DNA from: Aridibaculum aurantiacum
GTDB taxonomy: Bacteria; Bacteroidota; Bacteroidia; Chitinophagales; Chitinophagaceae
Reading direction: 5' to 3'
NCBI RefSeq assembly: GCF_017355875.1
Contig: NZ_JAFEWC010000002.1
Span: forward strand, 496,001 to 560,000
DNA length: 64,000 bases
Shown here: in pieces, positions 60,296 through 64,000 of the stretch
Layout of the letters: every line of letters begins with the position of its first letter
Position numbering within the stretch: the first letter of the stretch is position 1
The notes under the pieces: generated by a model
Told to the model about the DNA's origin: nothing
What the model saw: the letters and a program-made list of their open reading frames with translations, nothing else
Database searches by the model: none
Position numbers and translations under genes: made by a program

Positions 60296-60769
60296 ATGCA
60301 ATGGAGAAAGTTCAGCGGTGAGCCATTAAATCTTCCAATAAAAGATGCGGTAGAAACAGCCATTAAGAAAGAAGCCGCAGCGGGTAACAAACTGAAGGTG
60401 TGCATAGGCACCGATAGCCAGGTAAAAGGGCAGGAAACTGAATTTGCCACGGTAATTGTTTTTCTGCGCGAAGGCCACGGAGGGTTTATGTATATCCACA
60501 ACGAAAAGACCCGCCTGAAGTACAGCATTAAAGAGAGAATGCTGGTAGAAGTAGCAAAAAGTATTGAGATCGCATACGAACTATGCCACCTGTTTACAGA
60601 TTACGATGTAGATATGGAGGTACATGCCGATATCAATACCAATCCACACTTCAAAAGCAACGATGCGCTAAAAGAAGCTATGGGTTACATCTTAGGGATG
60701 GGATTTGCTTTCAAAGCCAAGCCCGAAGCTTTTGCCAGCAGCAGCTGCGCCAATAAGGTTGTAAACTGA
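60296..60769 (+). CDS. YkuK/DUF458-family RNase H-like protein
   Basis: 157 residues of the DUF458/YkuK group, which have an RNase H-like fold. Features: KVCIGTDSQVKGQETEFATVIVFLREGHGGFMYIHNEKTR early, MLVEVAKSIEIAYELC, VDMEVHADINTNPHFKSND and GMGFAFKAKPEAFASSSCANKVVN. The acidic residues DTDSQ, EVHAD suggest a metal site, but nuclease activity has not been established for the family to my knowledge. It is a stand-alone gene. Confidence 0.85.
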   Translation: MQWRKFSGEPLNLPIKDAVETAIKKEAAAGNKLKVCIGTDSQVKGQETEFATVIVFLREGHGGFMYIHNEKTRLKYSIKERMLVEVAKSIEIAYELCHLFTDYDVDMEVHADINTNPHFKSNDALKEAMGYILGMGFAFKAKPEAFASSSCANKVVN

Positions 60770-60846
60770 CCACTACTACACCCGATATTTCTTCAGCCGG
60801 TTCTACCGGTTGCGATACTTTATCTACTCTACCGTCCTATTCTTCC

Positions 60847-61473
60847 TTACCATTCTTTGTTTGACTGGTTGATAAAAGCCAGGATCTTATCCCTCCCCTG
60901 CTTTTTAATGGCACTTGTAACAAAGTGGAGCGGAAGAAACTGCCATGTTTTTCGCATGGCCTCAAAAAATGCTTTTACATTGGCTGCCACCACACTTTGC
61001 TTCTCTTTGTCGCTTTTGGTAAAAATGATATTGAAAGGCACCTGCCATACGCCCAGTTGATTAATGAAGTCAAGATCTATTTTTTGTGGCGGAATACGAC
61101 TGTCTATGAGCACGAATACATGCAGCAGGTTTTCGCGTTTGCGCAGGTAGTTCTCAATCATCTGTTCCCACTTGCGTCGGCTACTCTGCGAAACTTTGGC
61201 AAAACCATATCCCGGCAGATCCACCAAATACCACTGATCTGTATTCTTCGACAACTCGCTGGGGCTGCTGGTTATGGTGAAGTGGTTGATCATTTGCGTT
61301 TTTCCCGGCGAAGAAGATGTTTTAGCCAGCTTCTGATTATTTGCCAGCATATTTATCAGCGATGACTTGCCTACATTGCTTCGGCCAATAAATGCATATT
61401 CTGGCCGGTCGGGGGCAGGGCATTGTGCAAAATCAGGGCTGGAAATAAGATATTCCGCTTTTTTGATGATCAT
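60847..61473 (-). CDS. engB: Ribosome-biogenesis GTPase EngB (YsxC/YihA)
   Basis: 208-residue circularly ordinary EngB GTPase required for large ribosomal subunit maturation. G1 is GRSNVGKS (30-37), G3 is DLPGYGFAKVS, G4 is TKSDK, and the switch region PGKTQMINHF is intact. Length and domain order are normal. It is divergent from atpD and its 3' end is convergent with the YkuK-like gene with 77 bp between. Confidence 0.97.
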   Translation of the reverse strand: MIIKKAEYLISSPDFAQCPAPDRPEYAFIGRSNVGKSSLINMLANNQKLAKTSSSPGKTQMINHFTITSSPSELSKNTDQWYLVDLPGYGFAKVSQSSRRKWEQMIENYLRKRENLLHVFVLIDSRIPPQKIDLDFINQLGVWQVPFNIIFTKSDKEKQSVVAANVKAFFEAMRKTWQFLPLHFVTSAIKKQGRDKILAFINQSNKEW

Positions 61474-61624
61474 GGGTGCAAGATAGCCATTTGGTGAAAA
61501 GGGATCAGCCAGCTATCACTTCCTGACTGTCAAAACGAGTGGCAGAGCACGATAAATTAAACTTTCTACTATAAATGACTTGAATCATCTGCTAAAACTT
61601 TCATTTTTAGAATGGTCTTTCCAT

Positions 61625-61632
61625 TACCTTTG
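61625..61632 (+). promoter_or_regulatory. Candidate -7 element for atpD-atpC
   Basis: TACCTTTG is an exact TAnnTTTG match, 31 nt before the start codon. TTTTTA at 61604-61609 lies near the expected -33 position but is not TTTG. Confidence 0.5.
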
Positions 61633-61645
61633 CCGCAAATTTTAA

Positions 61646-63163
<1,518 letters not shown>

Positions 63164-63235
63164 TTTGAAACCAGAAGGTGTGCTTTTAAAAAGTACATCC
63201 GGTCTATCAAAATCCCAATGCACAAATCTCAAACT

Positions 63236-63487
63236 ATGACTCTAGAAATATTGACCCCGGAAAGAAAGCTTTACAGTGGCGAAGTGTACGGTGTACAATT
63301 GCCAGGTATTGATGGTTTGTTTGAAATCTTAGACAAACATGCTCCGTTGGTTAGCGCTTTAAAAAAAGGTAATCTTAAAGTGATTGTTGATAAAACCACA
63401 TCTTCTAACTATTCTATCCAGGGTGGTTTTGTGGAGGTTTTGAATAACAAGGCTACTGTATTGGTAGAAGGTGCCGTAGAAGCTTAA
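63236..63487 (+). CDS. atpC: F1Fo ATP synthase subunit epsilon, N-terminal domain only
   Basis: 83 residues from the ATG at 63236 (MTLEILTPERKLYSGEVYG); an ATG 18 bp upstream would add six residues. Only the beta-sandwich domain is present (GVQLPGIDGLFEILDKHAPLVSALKKG). The C-terminal two-helix inhibitory domain of E. coli epsilon is missing, which is usual for short Bacteroidota epsilons. It is the second gene of an atpD-atpC operon and ends in a strong terminator. Confidence 0.93.
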   Translation: MTLEILTPERKLYSGEVYGVQLPGIDGLFEILDKHAPLVSALKKGNLKVIVDKTTSSNYSIQGGFVEVLNNKATVLVEGAVEA

Positions 63488-63510
63488 GCTTACTTTATAA
63501 ATATTGATTG

Positions 63511-63540
63511 AGCCCTCATATTGAGGGCTTTTTCTTTTTC
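63511..63540 (+). terminator. Terminator of atpD-atpC
   Basis: Perfect 8-bp stem AGCCCTCA / TGAGGGCT, 3-nt loop, then TTTTCTTTTT. Confidence 0.95.
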
Positions 63541-63849
63541 ACCCTTTTTCTAAAGTTCATCATCTAGCATCGCCATTTTTTATGTGGAAAACTGACAAAT
63601 CATCTGCAGACATTGGCAGTGTTGTAATTGTTCAACATCAACTTGGCATTTTACCTAACTATTTCCCCAGCTTCACCTACTTATCCTTTCAGAAAAAAAA
63701 CTCAAAGACTTGTTGAGACTGATATTATATAAAGGATAGCTAAAAAATGCTGATTTGCCTCCACCACTGAGGTGTTAACGAAGCTGTAAGCCTTAAGGGC
63801 ATTGCTTTTGATTAAGTTTAAACATCTTTTACTAAACATATGATAACTT
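63541..63849. other. Intergenic region before the terminal lipoprotein gene
   Basis: About 309 bp with no coding frame or RNA gene that I can recognise. It carries one CATCTAGCATC fragment of the type seen at 42330-42410. No TAnnTTTG element is evident next to the following start codon. Confidence 0.4.
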
Positions 63850-64000
63850 ATGAAAAAGCACTATTTAATAGCTGGTTTGGTTGCAGTGGGAGCATTAACT
63901 GGCTGCTCTAAGGATCCACTTCAGGGAATGACGCAGGAGGAATCGCGGATCTATATTACGAACCACGATTCTACAGCAAGGTTTGGTTCGTATGCTACTT
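63850..64000 (+). CDS. Lipoprotein, possibly DUF4136-like (3' truncated)
   Basis: Only the first 50 residues are in the window. They open with a lipoprotein signal, MKKHYLIAGLVAVGALTGCS, with lipobox LTGC (lipidated Cys at residue 19). The mature start (SKDPLQGMTQEESRIYITNHDSTARFGSYAT) resembles the first strand of DUF4136-type envelope lipoproteins, where a Y-x-T-x-x-D-x-S-x-x-F-x-x-Y/F-x-T pattern is usual. The family assignment needs the missing part. It is preceded by the 309-bp intergenic region. Confidence 0.6.
   Translation, partial: MKKHYLIAGLVAVGALTGCSKDPLQGMTQEESRIYITNHDSTARFGSYAT

Overview
This window is an ordinary-looking chromosomal stretch from a member of the phylum Bacteroidota, most likely family Chitinophagaceae (family level is inference). 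Support: an 8-base promoter element TAnnTTTG in front of several genes, a secreted protein with a type IX secretion (T9SS) C-terminal sorting domain, a PorT-like T9SS gene beside ubiE, atpD-atpC apart from the other ATP synthase genes, sucD without sucC, a phage-holin-like small gene, DUF4293 and an MG2/TonB-plug protein. I found no rRNA, tRNA, CRISPR array, insertion sequence or prophage. Gene density is high on both strands.

Layout. 1-5254: 5'-truncated DEAD-box RNA helicase, then on the minus strand a lipoprotein M1 aminopeptidase and two tandem S66 LD-carboxypeptidases (one cytoplasmic, one exported). 5556-13739, plus strand: metG overlapping a membrane glycosyltransferase-like gene, a fused beta-oxidation enzyme (FadN type) behind a palindromic operator, and an ABC exporter pair. 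13743-29825, mostly minus: TIGR01777 epimerase, MG2/plug outer-membrane protein, metallo-beta-lactamase-fold hydrolase, (plus) a large TolB-like/beta-barrel protein, FAD oxidoreductase, sucD, MlaF-MlaE, malic enzyme, SDR oxidoreductase and a small membrane protein. 30076-46846: aspS, the T9SS substrate, DUF4293 protein, glyA, a sugar nucleotidyltransferase, a second ABC-2 exporter, a cytochrome c, a short MutS-like ATPase, dihydroorotase and a Wzi/RemB-like outer-membrane protein. 46920-64000: porT, ubiE, two small genes, AI-2E exporter, YghO-like acyltransferase, VanZ, dnaX, pdhC, a CsgG-like periplasmic protein, a GbsR/MarR regulator with a three-gene membrane cassette, a CoA-binding protein, a YkuK-like protein, engB, atpD-atpC and the start of a lipoprotein.

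How it fits together. Most genes are housekeeping: translation (metG, aspS), replication (dnaX), central metabolism (sucD, maeB, pdhC, glyA, dihydroorotase), quinone synthesis (ubiE) and energy (atpDC, cytochrome c). The rest is the Bacteroidota cell envelope: T9SS, lipid transport, peptidoglycan recycling, ABC exporters and outer-membrane barrels.

The strongest non-textbook signal is regulatory. An identical 20-base palindromic sequence occurs in opposite orientation before the GbsR/MarR gene (over its probable -33 element) and before the three-gene membrane/epimerase cassette downstream of it, which points to a self-contained regulon. Other unexplained structures are a 98-nt element closed by a 13-bp stem (21448-21545), a terminator-ended leader or small RNA just upstream of the FAD oxidoreductase start (22711-22873), and a perfect 20-bp inverted repeat at 28240-28294.
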